Source: Candidatus Endolissoclinum faulkneri L2
GTDB lineage: Bacteria > Pseudomonadota > Alphaproteobacteria > Thalassobaculales > Thalassobaculaceae
Assembly (NCBI RefSeq): GCF_000319385.1
Contig: NC_019566.1
Location: forward strand, 883,266-947,265
DNA: 64,000 nucleotides
Reading direction: 5' to 3'
The notes beneath the pieces were generated by a model that was not told the DNA's origin, did no database searches, and saw only the letters and a program-made list of their open reading frames with translations. Every line of letters starts with the position of its first letter. The first letter of the stretch is position 1. This document shows, one piece after another, positions 42,822 through 53,858 of this stretch. Made by a program: the position numbers and the translations under genes.

Positions 42822-42862
42822 GAAGATTCAATTAGAATCTTCCTATTTGTATCGTCTTAACG
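42800..42862. repeat. hairpin with 29-bp perfect arms and a 5-base loop
   Basis: Left arm 42800-42828 begins GCGTTAAGACGATACAAATA. The loop is AATTA and the right arm 42834-42862 is its exact complement. It is more GC-rich than neighbouring DNA. No T-run follows, so it is not a classic terminator. The left arm encodes the end of the remnant frame at 42783-42821. Confidence 0.9.
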
Positions 42863-43498
42863 CTCCATTTAAAGAATATTTTAGGATTTGCTTTTGAGCT
42901 TTATTCATTGTATAAGCGTATGTTCAAGTAGCTCATCTCTTTATCAATTTTATCTTGTAATAGCAAAAAGGCTTTATTATCTGTTGCCTAGTGATCCAGT
43001 TATTTAGTTTTATGAATGATTAATGCTTTTCTGTAAAAAGAAGCCTATGGTTTTATCAATTTAAATATCATTCTCTTAGAGCAATTTTTATTAACTGATT
43101 ACATAATTTGAGTCTAGGTTGCTATTTAATACGATGTATTCATTCTTTATATCATAATTAATAAATTTCAGTTAAGTCGAGTAATTTTATACAATATTTG
43201 TCATGTTTAATCCAAAATTATATCAGTACATTAGTGATTATTTTTAATATATTAAGTAGTATTTCTACTAAGATTAATGTTATTCAATTATTATTTAAGG
43301 TATTTAATTTAGCTAAGATTAATGAGTATTTTTAAGCTTATTTGTAACGAGCTTGATAAATTAACAGATGTTAAAACATTTTCTACCTGTTGGTGAACAA
43401 TAGAATGTAATAGCATTCCCTCAAATAAATACAAAATCAATGTAAATTACGCTTAAAGATTAAAAAACTTAATTCCGGACTTATCTAAGGAAAACAAG

Positions 43499-43807
43499 AT
43501 GCAGATTTATGTAATAGATAGGGAAGGTAGCGAACACGCACTTGAAGCAATTCCTGGATGGCGAATAATGGAGATTATTCGTGATTCTGGTCTGCCGATC
43601 ACAGCCGAATGTGGAGGTGCTTGTGCTTGTGCTACTTGTCATATCTACGTTGATCCTGAATGGTGGGATAAGCTAGAACCACGAAATGAAGAAGAGAATA
43701 ATACGCTAGATCTTGCATTTGATGTTAGTGAGTATTCTCGACTTTCTTGCCAAATCTTATTCAATGAAAATTTAGATGGGCTTAAAATGACACTAGCGCC
43801 TGAATAA
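43499..43807 (+). CDS. fdx: 2Fe-2S ferredoxin, adrenodoxin/ISC type
   Basis: A 102-aa electron carrier. The ligands are Cys38, Cys44 and Cys47 in ECGGACACATCHIYV (Cx5Cx2C) and Cys84 in SRLSCQI, the pattern of adrenodoxin-type ferredoxins that feed iron-sulfur cluster assembly or cytochrome P450s. AAGGA is 7 bases before the ATG. No isc, hsc or P450 gene is adjacent, so the electron partner cannot be named. The C-terminal LAPE end is ordinary. Confidence 0.92.
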   Translation: MQIYVIDREGSEHALEAIPGWRIMEIIRDSGLPITAECGGACACATCHIYVDPEWWDKLEPRNEEENNTLDLAFDVSEYSRLSCQILFNENLDGLKMTLAPE

Positions 43808-44333
43808 TTAATAAATTTAAGCAGAGATTTAACTGAGTATAGAATTATACTTAATAATTAAAAGAAAATTTCCCAAACATGTCAGTAGTGTTATAAATTT
43901 ATTTTTGATTTAGGGACTATTTCGCATTGATTCTTCAATCATTCTGATCTTTGATCAAAAGATATATGATAAAAAATCAAGAGAAATTATCTTAGGTTAA
44001 GAATGGTGTATTATTGTAATAACATTAGTAATTTAAGTCAAGTATAACCAAATGACTTTATGCTCCCGAGTAATTATTAGAGAATTATAATTTAAATGTT
44101 TTTCCTTTTTCCAGCATCAAAATAAATGTTTTTGACATTTAACAAACTTTTTATAGTACTAAAAAAAATTAAATTGCTTCGTTAATTACTTTAAATACTT
44201 AGAGAAAAGTAAGTATCTAATCCATTATTTAATGTATGATACACAGCTAAAATCTGTGTAAATGATGTAAAATATACACAAACAAAATGACTTCTTATTA
44301 GTTCGCTGTATTTAAACTAAGATAATAGATTTA

Positions 44334-44363
44334 CTTTAATAGTTAAATATTTAACTATTAAAG
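44334..44363. repeat. 30-base perfect palindrome
   Basis: CTTTAATAGTTAAAT followed by its exact complement. It is purely AT-rich apart from a few bases, so a chance origin is more plausible than for the 48-52 base examples. Confidence 0.5.
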
Positions 44364-45334
44364 ATCTAGTTTAGATTTTTAAATAATTAAAATTAACTCG
44401 AGTGTATTTTTTTTACTGTTAAAATTGATTATTGTTTATTAATATTAATTAAATAGCAAGTCTATCGGTTGATGCAAGGTGTGCTATCGTAGCACTTGTT
44501 AAGAAAAAAAAGATTATTAGTTTATTATTATTTGAATATGTATTATAATTAAATTAACTACCATCGTTAATTCAATTCAGCAACATAAACAATACTAATT
44601 AGATACTTGCATCTACTATTAAGACTAAAGTATACTACTTCTTGGAAGTTGACTTTTGAATCCTCTATAATCATCATTAAAAATGAATCAAAAAATAATA
44701 TTGTATTTGCTATTTTATTAGACTCCAGCAGCGATTAATTGTAATTAATAGCCATTATTTTGTACTTATGATAAAAGATTAAATCAAGTTATCTAAACTG
44801 GTATCTTGTGTATACAATAATTTTCATTGACTATTAGTTTATTTCTTATTGAGAATCAAAATATGTATTATATTTTATAAACATATTGTATAAAAATTTA
44901 ATCCTTATAACAAAATTGTAAAACATATATTAACTTTTGGTAAGTTGCTTGATAAACAATTTTTGTTATTTTTTACTTTAAGTAAGTAAGGAAAATTATC
45001 AATTATATTATCAATAACAAGTCAAATTATTTATTTATTAATTGGTCATTATCAGTGTTACTGATCAACAAAACTAAAGCAAAACAAAATATCATAACTT
45101 TAGTATTATTTATGGCTTTAGTAGATTAATATCTTAACTCGTTTTTTTTTGATTTATCTAAACTATTTTAGTTGGATTTAATAATAATAGCTATCTATTC
45201 TTGTCTGAATAGACAGAAAGATTAACTTTATTAGAAATATATTATCTTTATTTAACACGAATTATCTTTTCATACTCTTGAAATAAGTAAATATTACTTA
45301 ATATGGATTTGACTAAAGAAAATTTATTAAATTA

Positions 45335-45343
45335 TGTTATAAT
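45335..45343 (+). promoter_or_regulatory. extended -10 element upstream of tRNA-Cys
   Basis: TGTTATAAT is a perfect TATAAT with the TGn extension, 130 bases before tRNA-Cys. A TTGACT lies at 45309-45314, too far (23 bases) for a standard spacing, so the extended -10 may act alone. Confidence 0.45.
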
Positions 45344-45474
45344 ATACGAAGAAAATAAAAATGGCTAATTTACTAAAGAGCGTTTTGTATGCCATCGATT
45401 TCTTTCAAAATAAGCAATACTTTACATTTTTTTCGTACGATTATATACATCAATTCTCGTATTAATTTCTAAAT

Positions 45475-45548
45475 GGCCCCGTGGCAGAGTGGTTATGCAA
45501 AGGACTGCAAATCCTTCTACATCGGTTCGATACCGGTCGGGGCCTCCA
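45475..45548 (+). tRNA. tRNA-Cys (anticodon GCA)
   Basis: The acceptor GGCCCCG (45475-45481) pairs with CGGGGCC (45538-45544), followed by the U discriminator and an encoded CCA. The anticodon loop in GGACTGCAAATCC shows GCA, and the T arm carries GGTTCGATACC. All stems pair. A second tRNA follows 67 bases later, probably in one transcript. Confidence 0.97.
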
Positions 45549-45615
45549 AAGAAGAAAGATGAGTTATTTATCTCAAGCAATAATCTTAAAAATAAATCTG
45601 TAGTGTTAACATCAA

Positions 45616-45690
45616 TCCCGGGTAGCTCAGTGGTAGAGTCGGCGGCTGTTAACCGCTTGGTCGGGGGTTCGAATCCCTCCCCGGGAGCCA
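45616..45690 (+). tRNA. tRNA-Asn (anticodon GTT)
   Basis: Acceptor TCCCGGG (45616-45622) pairs with CCCGGGA (45680-45686), G discriminator, CCA encoded at 45688-45690. Anticodon arm GCGGCTGTTAACCGC gives GTT; T arm GGGGGTTCGAATCCCTC. D arm AGCTCAGTGGTAGAGT is standard. Confidence 0.97.
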
Positions 45691-46691
45691 TTTATTTGCT
45701 ATTAAAAATATTTTTCTTAATTTTTTTGCTTGATTTTGTCTAGTATATCTGAAATCCTTGAAGTTTAAGCAATAGTTAAAAAAAAATCATCAAGTTAATT
45801 TATACTATATTGTTCATGGTATTAAAGGAGAGTAAAATATTTTAATTTGGCTAATCATTTATTTATATTGATTCTGTGTTTAAAAAAAACAGTAGACAAG
45901 TATATTAAGTTTGTTAAAATATTTAATAATACTTATTGAGGATTAATTTTAATTAAAATTAGAGATTATTCTGAAAATATAACTATTTTATGAGTAAAGA
46001 TTTGAAGTATGGACTAGCTTGATAAAAATGGATTTTAAATTAGCTGACACTGCTCATAGCATTATGTCTAGAACATCAAAATCATGTTACTAGATGATAA
46101 TAGCGAACTTAAGTTAGCTGGCTAAAGCTTTAGTTGAACTTAACTTATTATTGCTATATGTAGCTAGTTAATATAGTAAATGTATAGCTATATTTCTTTA
46201 ATATTTGCTAATTTAATATACTATTAATTATTATTATAAAAACACTTCTTAAATCGAGAAACATAGCATTTTATGTGCAATTAAATTACAAATTTTTAAT
46301 CACTTTATAGTGAAAATACTTAAGGATATAAACACCAACGTCGTCTAATTATCTTTATAATAAACCAATAACTAAAACTGATCTATAGCTCGCTAACAGC
46401 GTATGAATTAAATACACTGCATAACGACTTATGCTTTCTATACAATCGACTACAAGGCAATTGTATAACTGCTACAACTTACGATTAAAAACTAGAGTAA
46501 TGTTACTATGAAACAAGAAGCAATACGATACATGCTATATTTTCTTAATTTGTTAATGAATATAAACTCATTTAATGAGATTAATAATTTTATTAATTGT
46601 TAATTACTATCTGCTATAGATTTTTAATTTCAATATTAATTTTATATTTTAAGGATTTCTAGTTGCAATAAAAAAAACTGCGATGGATTAA
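45691..46691. other. 1 kb AT-rich spacer
   Basis: The T-rich run directly after tRNA-Asn (about 45700-45730) may end the tRNA transcript, but without a GC stem. No gene is seen before msrB. Confidence 0.5.
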
Positions 46692-47111
46692 ATGATAAAT
46701 AAAATCAATAGGTCAAATGCTGAATGGAAATCTAAATTAACTCCAGAGCAGTATAAAGTTACACGTGAGCATAAAACAGAGCAGCCATTTGTGAATCAAT
46801 ATTACACAACCACTGAACAAGGGATATATGCATGCGTGTGCTGCGATCAACCATTATTTGATAGTAATACTAAATATAAAAGTGGTTCGGGCTGGCCTAG
46901 TTTTTGGTCTCCAATCATAAAAAATTCAATCGGCATTAAAATGGACTATTCGTTTTCTATGATACGCAAAGAGTTACACTGCAATAATTGTCAAGCTCAT
47001 CTAGGACATTTATTCTTAGATGGTCCTCCGCCAACAGGGCTAAGGTATTGCATAAATTCGACCAGTATAAATCTAAAAAAATATAAAACACATTCTAATC
47101 CTAGCGTTTAA
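46692..47111 (+). CDS. msrB: peptide-methionine (R)-S-oxide reductase
   Basis: Repairs oxidised methionine (R-sulfoxide) in proteins. The 139-aa MsrB fold has two CxxC zinc motifs (CVCC near residue 49, CNNC near 97), GSGWPSFW, HLGHLFLDGP and the catalytic Cys in LRYCINS. GATGGA just upstream is a fair ribosome-binding site. The C-terminal 15 residues (from KKYKTHSN) are lysine-rich and not conserved. No msrA nearby. Confidence 0.95.
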   Translation: MINKINRSNAEWKSKLTPEQYKVTREHKTEQPFVNQYYTTTEQGIYACVCCDQPLFDSNTKYKSGSGWPSFWSPIIKNSIGIKMDYSFSMIRKELHCNNCQAHLGHLFLDGPPPTGLRYCINSTSINLKKYKTHSNPSV

Positions 47112-47875
47112 AAAAAAACAAGCCCTTATCTATAATCTAGAATGAATCATGCCATTTGCTTGGGAATTATAAAATAGCTATTTTTTAGTATAATTTGATA
47201 AGCATTCCCTATTTTTAATTTTGTGTCAACATCACTCAAATTGAGGATAAGTATATAAATGAAAAATTTCTTATTGCTCGTGGTCTTATAATCGCTTACA
47301 CATTTTTAATATTTTGCTTTATTAAAAAGATAAATCAAAAGTATTTCATTCAAATAAAAGCTTTTTAATTATTTTTTATGCTTAATCGAAAGGGATGTTG
47401 CTATAGGCAAGTTATTATGATGGATAATTTGAATATCGCCCTAATTTGCCAGTTAGCCGAATTCCATTACTATCATTGATTAATTTATTCTTAAAAATTG
47501 ATTTCTGTTTAAAACATATATAGTTTTATTTATGCTTTATATTAGTTGTATAAATTTATAGTTCACATATCTAAACCAATAAATAGCTCTACATTTCCTA
47601 CGATAGGTCAAGAAAAAATATCCTCTCCTCGAGAGAGGAGTAATGTTATTAATTTACCAAAATATCATAACTATTGACTAATGATTATTGAAGTAAAAAT
47701 AGTAAATACTAACTTAAAAGTATACCAGTACTCAAAGGTTAATATATAAATTAAAGAGGTACGAGCTGACATAATATTAAATTATTAAAAATTTCAGTTA
47801 AAAATTGAAACAATTAAATTATTTAAGTGATGATCTGCCGTTAATGCTCTTTAATTATTAAAAATCATACAAATT

Positions 47876-47911
47876 TACATAAGTTAATCTCCTAAGAGAT
47901 TAACTTATGTA
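47876..47911. repeat. inverted repeat, 16-bp arms, 4-base loop
   Basis: TACATAAGTTAATCTC, loop CTAA, then the exact complement. Far from any gene; no following T-run. Confidence 0.7.
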
Positions 47912-50575
47912 CGGTAAACTTATTGATTATTTATCAATCAAATTAATATAGTATTTTATAATAATTTGATGAAAATTAATAAGAGAAAGCTTTTTCTAGC
48001 TAAAAAATCGTTGATGCCCATAATATCAATTATTTCTAATGTATAAAAGTATTTAAAGATCATTTTTAACTATTTAATACTTCTATCGATTAGTAGCTTG
48101 TATACTCATAACCTCAGCTTCTCATATTAGCTAGTTGTTGTTATTATTTGCTAAAAATAATTTCTTGTTAACAAAATGCAGTCCACATCATATTCCCAGC
48201 AATTTAACATATATATTAGTGTAGCCTAGTATTATAATAATCAAATAAAAGCAAGAAATTTGTTGATGAATACAATAATAAAATTTCATTAATTCCATTA
48301 AATTAATGGTAAAATAATTGTATAGGATAAAAAAATTCTCTGCGTAAAAAATCTACTCGTAGAGTGAATAGAAAAAGCTTTTGATATTATTTTATAAGAG
48401 AAGTAATCGATTAATACTTTGTGCATTATTTAAACTACAAGCTTTTTCTTTGACTAACTATAAATAAATTTTAAGCAAGGATTTTGTAATATTATTATAA
48501 CAGCATACAATGCGGCAGATCTAAAAAAGTATCTAATAAAAGTAACCATTAATCGACAATGCAATGTCTAACCATCTAAAATTATACGCAAAGGTAGTTT
48601 TTTATAACAAAGTTATTATCTACCAAATTATAGAAAATATTACAATAATATAACTAATTAAAAATATACAGATTAAAGAATTAAGAATGATTATGTATAT
48701 TTAATATTAAATTACTTTTTATGAAAAACATTATTTAGTGATTGAATAATACAGTAATCTTAGTGATGATAACAAATATATACTGATGATATTCGGGTTT
48801 TATCATTAAATTTGTGAATATCTTAACAAAGATTTCTCCTTTTTCGGCTAAATGCATAAAATAAATTCAGCTTTTCATAAAGCTCAATAAACCTATCTAT
48901 TAACAGCCAACGTTATTAGGCATTAACTACTGGTAAACTGTAAAAAAATAAATCTTTCTAAGAAAATATTTGATTGATACATTAACAGCTCTAACCAATA
49001 GTTAATGTTAATAGGAGAAAGGCTTATTCAGATAAGCGTAAGCAATGTAAGAATATCACAATATACTAAACTAGGTATACTTATCATTAAGTATGCTAAT
49101 TATAAACAATCCTTCGGATTTAAAAAATATAAACTTTTACTACTATCGCTAATGATATGATTCTATAAAATATTTAAATTGTTAAAAACAGATATTATTA
49201 TAAATCCTGTTAAATTAAATTTAAGTTCATAGATAGATTCTATCATTTACTAAAAATCAAATGCAAATTTGCAATCCTCTGCTTATTACAAAAAGAAGAT
49301 TCTGCATGATAATATATTTTCTGTATTATAATTATTTAGGTGACAGCATAACTAAAAAATTCTAGCAAAAACATTTAATTAATGCGGTTAGATGACTTTA
49401 ATAGCAAAAGCTATGCTCCGCCCTTAGTTCTAAACAATACCTGAGTAAAGTAACTAACAATATCCTAAAATGTTATTTTCCTAAATAACAAGCATAAAAT
49501 GCTTGATAACATATTTTATAACTTTTTAAAAAAAAAGGAGAATCAAATTTAATCTAATTAAACTTCGTAGTAATTAATTTCAGTGCCCTGAATAAAAAAT
49601 TTTTATACTTATTTCAAAATCGAAATCTCAATTGTTGCTATGTGAAGACAGTACATTAAAAATAATTTAAAGAATTATTAGCTATTTGATATCATCAAGT
49701 TTAATCAAATAAGATAATAATCACCTTTATTACATATGATAAAGATTCTACAGCTATAATAAATTTATTTCTTTGTTAAGGTTGAAATATAATGAGCAAG
49801 TAGTTTTCTATAAACTGCTCCGATCTCGAGCAAAGGATTAATTTGAAGTTACTGTTAATCATAAAAATTGACAATCGAAAACATACAAGCGATGAGGTTA
49901 CCATTTATAAATATTACATAATAAAATGTTAAAAAATTAATTCTGTAATTTAGTAAAAGCAAAGAAATTGATTAAAGCGTTAATTATGGATGATCTTATT
50001 TACTACTACTTATTTTAATGATATCAACTTAAACAATGGCTTCATTTGAGATTAAGGTTTACATCGAGAAAATTCATTTTATTAGATATAATATATAAAG
50101 AAAAATATTAAGCTCAACTGTACATTAGTTATAGTAAATTATATAAAATTACTATTTTATTAGTATTGAGCTTAAAATCCATTGCCTTTTGTGATTTCTA
50201 TTCCATAAGTTAATTTATTGACTACTTTTTAGACTAAAAATAGCAATACTAATTGTACTTGATAGTATCAAAAATCCACGTACAGGTGTATGTTATACTA
50301 GAGAATTATAATGAGCAATTGTAATAGTGATAAATCTAAATTCTATTAATTTTTATTGCTAATAAATAAGTTAATAATTCGCCTTATCACACACGACGTA
50401 TTTTATGTTTTTTATAAAGTAAATTAAAAAATTTAAAAAGATCTAGCAAGATTTGCATAAAAAGCTATCTGTAGTAAATTATAATGAAAAAAATTCCCTA
50501 TTTCCTCTAAAAATACAATTAACCATTAAACTTAGGAAGTATGGAAATATTCAAAATAGTATTTAAAAAAAGAAT

Positions 50576-50605
50576 AGTTCAGTCCGCGTATTTTTATTCT
50601 GAACT
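50576..50605 (-). terminator. intrinsic terminator of the LivJ-like gene
   Basis: On the minus strand AGTTCAG and CTGAACT form a 7-bp stem around a 16-base loop, followed by ATTCTTTTTTT. It lies about 65 bases beyond the stop. Confidence 0.55.
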
Positions 50606-50669
50606 CTAGCTAACAAGCAAATTTTAATCGAAGATCATTACACCAAGTCTATGCAAATAAAACAATAAC

Positions 50670-51875
50670 TTATCGCAGCAATGAATGGTATGATACTGTA
50701 TTCCAGGTTCCATTGATAACGACTTTTTCACTGAAGCTACCAACGGATTCGCCAGTTCCAACCAATTCCACAGTAGTACCACCAATATAATCAATTTCAC
50801 CGCCACTAGCAAGAATTTTTAGGCCTTTAGCCAACTCACCAGGGTAAATTTTCTCGCCAGGAAAGTTGGCAACCTTATTTACATGGTATTTATATACAGC
50901 ACTATCAGTGCTGCCAGCGGACTGCATAGCAAGCAGCATAATTGCGGCTGCGTCATATGCCTCCTTAAAATAAGGGTCATCTCCATTAAATCCATTTTTT
51001 TTGGCTAGATCAACTAACATCTTCGAACCAAGGCTATCATTACCCTGTACAATGCCAATTGATCCATCGATAGTTTTACCAAAAGCATTAGTCAAGGAAT
51101 CACCGACCATACCATCTGGTAACATAAATTTTTCGAAAGCGCCGGTATCAATTGCAGCCTGGATTACTCCCTTACCACCTTGGTCTAAATATCCTACTAC
51201 AATTAATATATCACCGCCTGCTGAAGCCATAGTAGCAACTTCAGCTGAATAATCGGCTTTCCCATCTTCATGGGCAATGACAACAGTAATCTTGCCGCCA
51301 TTCTTTTCAAAAGATGTCCTAATGGCTTCAGCAAGGCCCTTGCCGTAATCATTATTTGTATAAGTAAGAGCCGCAGACTTAATTCCCTTAGAAAATAAAA
51401 TATCGCCAATAACCTCCCCTTGACTAGCATCAGATGCAGCAGTGCGAAAAAACAAACCGTCATCCTCAAGGAAGCTCATTACCGGGGATGTTGCGGAAGG
51501 AGAAATCATAACAACACCATGCGGTCTTGCAACATTATTAAGAACTGCCGTAGCTGCACCAGAGCAGGTGGTGCCAATTATACCTGCTACTCTCTCTAAC
51601 GTGATTAAACGATCAGCTGTAGTCCTAGCTGCTGCAGCATCTATGCAAGTAGTATCAGCTCTTACAGGGATTACCTTCTTACCCCCAAGAAACAAACCGC
51701 TATCAGAAATTTCTTTAATGGATAATTCAGCACCCGCAACTATCGGAATAACTAAAGACTCAGCAGGGCCAGTAAATCCTTGAAGTATACCTACTTTGCA
51801 GTATTTCTGAATGGGGACAGCAGCTGACAAAAATACAGCACACAATAGGTTACTAAATTGTAAAAATAATTTCAC
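50670..51875 (-). CDS. livJ: branched-chain amino acid-type ABC transporter substrate-binding protein
   Basis: A periplasmic binding protein of the LivJ/LivK (type 1 fold) family, 401 aa. It begins at a GTG and has a hydrophobic signal-like N-terminus (FSNLLCAVFLSAAVP). The mature part has the ligand-binding layout: GFTGPAESLVIPIVAGAELSIKEIS near residue 33, GIIGTTCSGAATAVLNNVA near 97, TNNDYGKGLAEA near 170 and DAAAIMLLAMQSAG near 307. No livHMGF genes are in the window, so it is an unaccompanied subunit. Substrate could be any amino acid or amide. A terminator candidate follows. Confidence 0.88.
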   Translation of the reverse strand: MKLFLQFSNLLCAVFLSAAVPIQKYCKVGILQGFTGPAESLVIPIVAGAELSIKEISDSGLFLGGKKVIPVRADTTCIDAAAARTTADRLITLERVAGIIGTTCSGAATAVLNNVARPHGVVMISPSATSPVMSFLEDDGLFFRTAASDASQGEVIGDILFSKGIKSAALTYTNNDYGKGLAEAIRTSFEKNGGKITVVIAHEDGKADYSAEVATMASAGGDILIVVGYLDQGGKGVIQAAIDTGAFEKFMLPDGMVGDSLTNAFGKTIDGSIGIVQGNDSLGSKMLVDLAKKNGFNGDDPYFKEAYDAAAIMLLAMQSAGSTDSAVYKYHVNKVANFPGEKIYPGELAKGLKILASGGEIDYIGGTTVELVGTGESVGSFSEKVVINGTWNTVSYHSLLR

Positions 51876-53858
51876 TTTAAAAAAAATCTTTGTTTTCTAA
51901 GAAAATTTATTGGACCCTCGTTTTTTACGTAATTTATTATTGTAGTGCAAATTTAAAATAAAATTTATTTGCGTAAAAAATCATCAAAAATTTAACTTTA
52001 CACAACTTAATTACAATACTTTAAGCAATAAAATTATGTATATTTTTAATATTGCTAACAATTAATTGCTATGAATAGCTAGATTGACAGCACCTTTCTA
52101 AAAAGAAATTAATAAAGCAGGCATTAATAATACCTAAGCATTTTTTTTCATACGCAGTTTCTTTTATCAAAGATAACTAAATTACACTGCAAAACACAAA
52201 GCGTTAAATTATTTTACTAATTTCTATATCTTTTGTTTGCGGAGATCGCAAAAAAAACATTTATTTTCATTACACATTCGCTATTTATTAACACAAAATT
52301 GAACTAAAGTTTTTTTTAAAATCTCTAACTATTTTCATAAGCAAACTTACATTAATCTGTATTAAGCAAATAAACAAAAAGTAAAATTTTATTACAACCT
52401 ATTACAAAAAACCATAATCAGCTGGTTGGATTTCATCAGTGCTGGCAAATATTAATATATCAAGAAATCCAATTAATTAGCTAATCAATTTATCATAAAT
52501 GTTAAATTTATCCTGAATTTTATATCAGCGAATAAATTTATAATATAATGAATTTATCAAGATACTCTACTAAAAAAAACTATACTATACATTTATAAAA
52601 GATAACATTTTGTTAATTCTACCTTACACTTTGAAAAAATTAAATTGCTTTTCCTACTATAAATGAATCATTACTCGTAATGTACTAATATTTAAAATTA
52701 TTTCTGTTCTAATATTTGTAAGTCATAAACTTATAATTATTGATTATCGTAAAATCAATTCTTGGACAATTCCACAAGCTAATTAATTTTCTTCACACAA
52801 TTTAATATGTTCCAAAATTAAAGATAATTATTAATACTCAACAGTAGTTAATAATAAATCATTGAAATTTCCTAATCTGGATTTAATGCAAATGATGCAA
52901 TAATTTTATCGAATAAAATTATAAAAACACCAGGGAATATCCTTAATTGTGTCATCATATAAAAGTGCACTTATGTTTTGTACTCATTGTTAAGACAATA
53001 TTAAACTACATATAGAAAATTGTATAGTGCGCTATTTAACCTATTAAATAGCCGAAATATTAATACATTTCTTTAAATCAAAATTATTAAAAATAAATTA
53101 TTCATGAAACAAACTAATATCTAGTTATTATCCTTTAGTAGTTTTTATACATAAAAACTACTAAAGGATAATAAATTTTCAATAAAATACTAAATAGCCG
53201 ATAATTTAGTATTTAAACAATTTTTAGTTATCAAGCCAAAATTATACAATCTAAACGATTGTATAATCAAATATAACGAGTTAAATGAAACTAATAATAC
53301 TCATACTTATCAAGTACATACGCTTAGAATAAGGTCTAATATTTGATTACAAATCAAATATTAATTAATTTGTTAGTAGTAAATAATCTAACTTATAGAT
53401 AAGTATAAAACAAATTTCATCTAAAATAGAGCTAAACAAAATTAGATTCTTAACGTTTATTATTTTAATTTAAATAAAAATAATAACAAATATGCTAAAA
53501 ACTAGTAGCGGCACTTTCTAATTCTAATTTCATTTTTAGCATACAAAATACTTAATGATAAAACCCAAGCTTAGGAAGATAAATATTAATGGCAATTGAG
53601 ATAAAAAATTAAGGATTCTATTAGTTAAGCTTCAACATAAAATGATTTTTAGTTTTAAAATATAAAAAAGTTTTATTTTCATATGAATCAATGATCTTTT
53701 AAAGAAAAATTTAGTAAGCATTGATTACATTAACCTCTATATTTAAAACATTGCAAATTTAGTATTAGATTAATTTTGTTCATTATATCTTAATTCTAAT
53801 TAAAAATTAGCTATTTCTCTACTTTATTTATTTTTTAAGATAAGGATAAAAACTGGTA
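51876..53858. other. 2 kb divergent AT-rich region with a hairpin cluster
   Basis: The divergent upstream regions of livJ and metA. A cluster of five inverted repeats occupies 53031-53363. The remainder holds no gene I can support. Confidence 0.55.
53031..53363. repeat. cluster of five unrelated inverted repeats
   Basis: Five hairpins in 333 bases: 53031-53052 (9-bp arms, GCTATTTAA), 53125-53174 (24-bp arms, 2-base loop), 53185-53214 (11-bp arms, 8-base loop), 53241-53267 (11-bp arms, ATTATACAATC), 53337-53363 (12-bp arms, TAATATTTGATT). Arms differ in sequence, so it is not a repeat family. It lies 500-800 bases before metA. Confidence 0.75.

Larger units (their letters stand above)
42410..43498. 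other. 1.1 kb AT-rich spacer with a long hairpin
   Basis: Contains the 29-bp inverted repeat at 42800-42862 and, running into its left arm, a short broken frame at 42708-42821. Otherwise nothing is recognisable. Confidence 0.5.
43808..45474. other. 1.7 kb gene-free AT-rich region
   Basis: Includes the palindrome at 44334-44363 and a 6-bp GTGCTA/TAGCAC hairpin at 44481-44495. The last 150 bases hold the promoter-like site before the tRNA pair. No gene is recognisable. Confidence 0.5.
47112..50669. other. 3.6 kb gene desert
   Basis: The largest gap in the window. Stops crowd all frames and no decayed gene could be recognised. A 16-bp hairpin at 47876-47911 and a terminator candidate at 50576-50605 are the only structures noted. 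Whether this is wholly degraded former coding DNA cannot be told from sequence alone. Confidence 0.5.

Noticed and set aside
45422-45743. Open frames of 84 and 89 codons over the tRNA pair on both strands
   Set aside because: They are created by the conserved tRNA-Cys and tRNA-Asn sequences, whose cloverleafs are complete; the frames are incidental.
53031-53363. CRISPR-like array
   Set aside because: The hairpins have different sequences and unequal spacing; there are no direct repeats and no cas genes.
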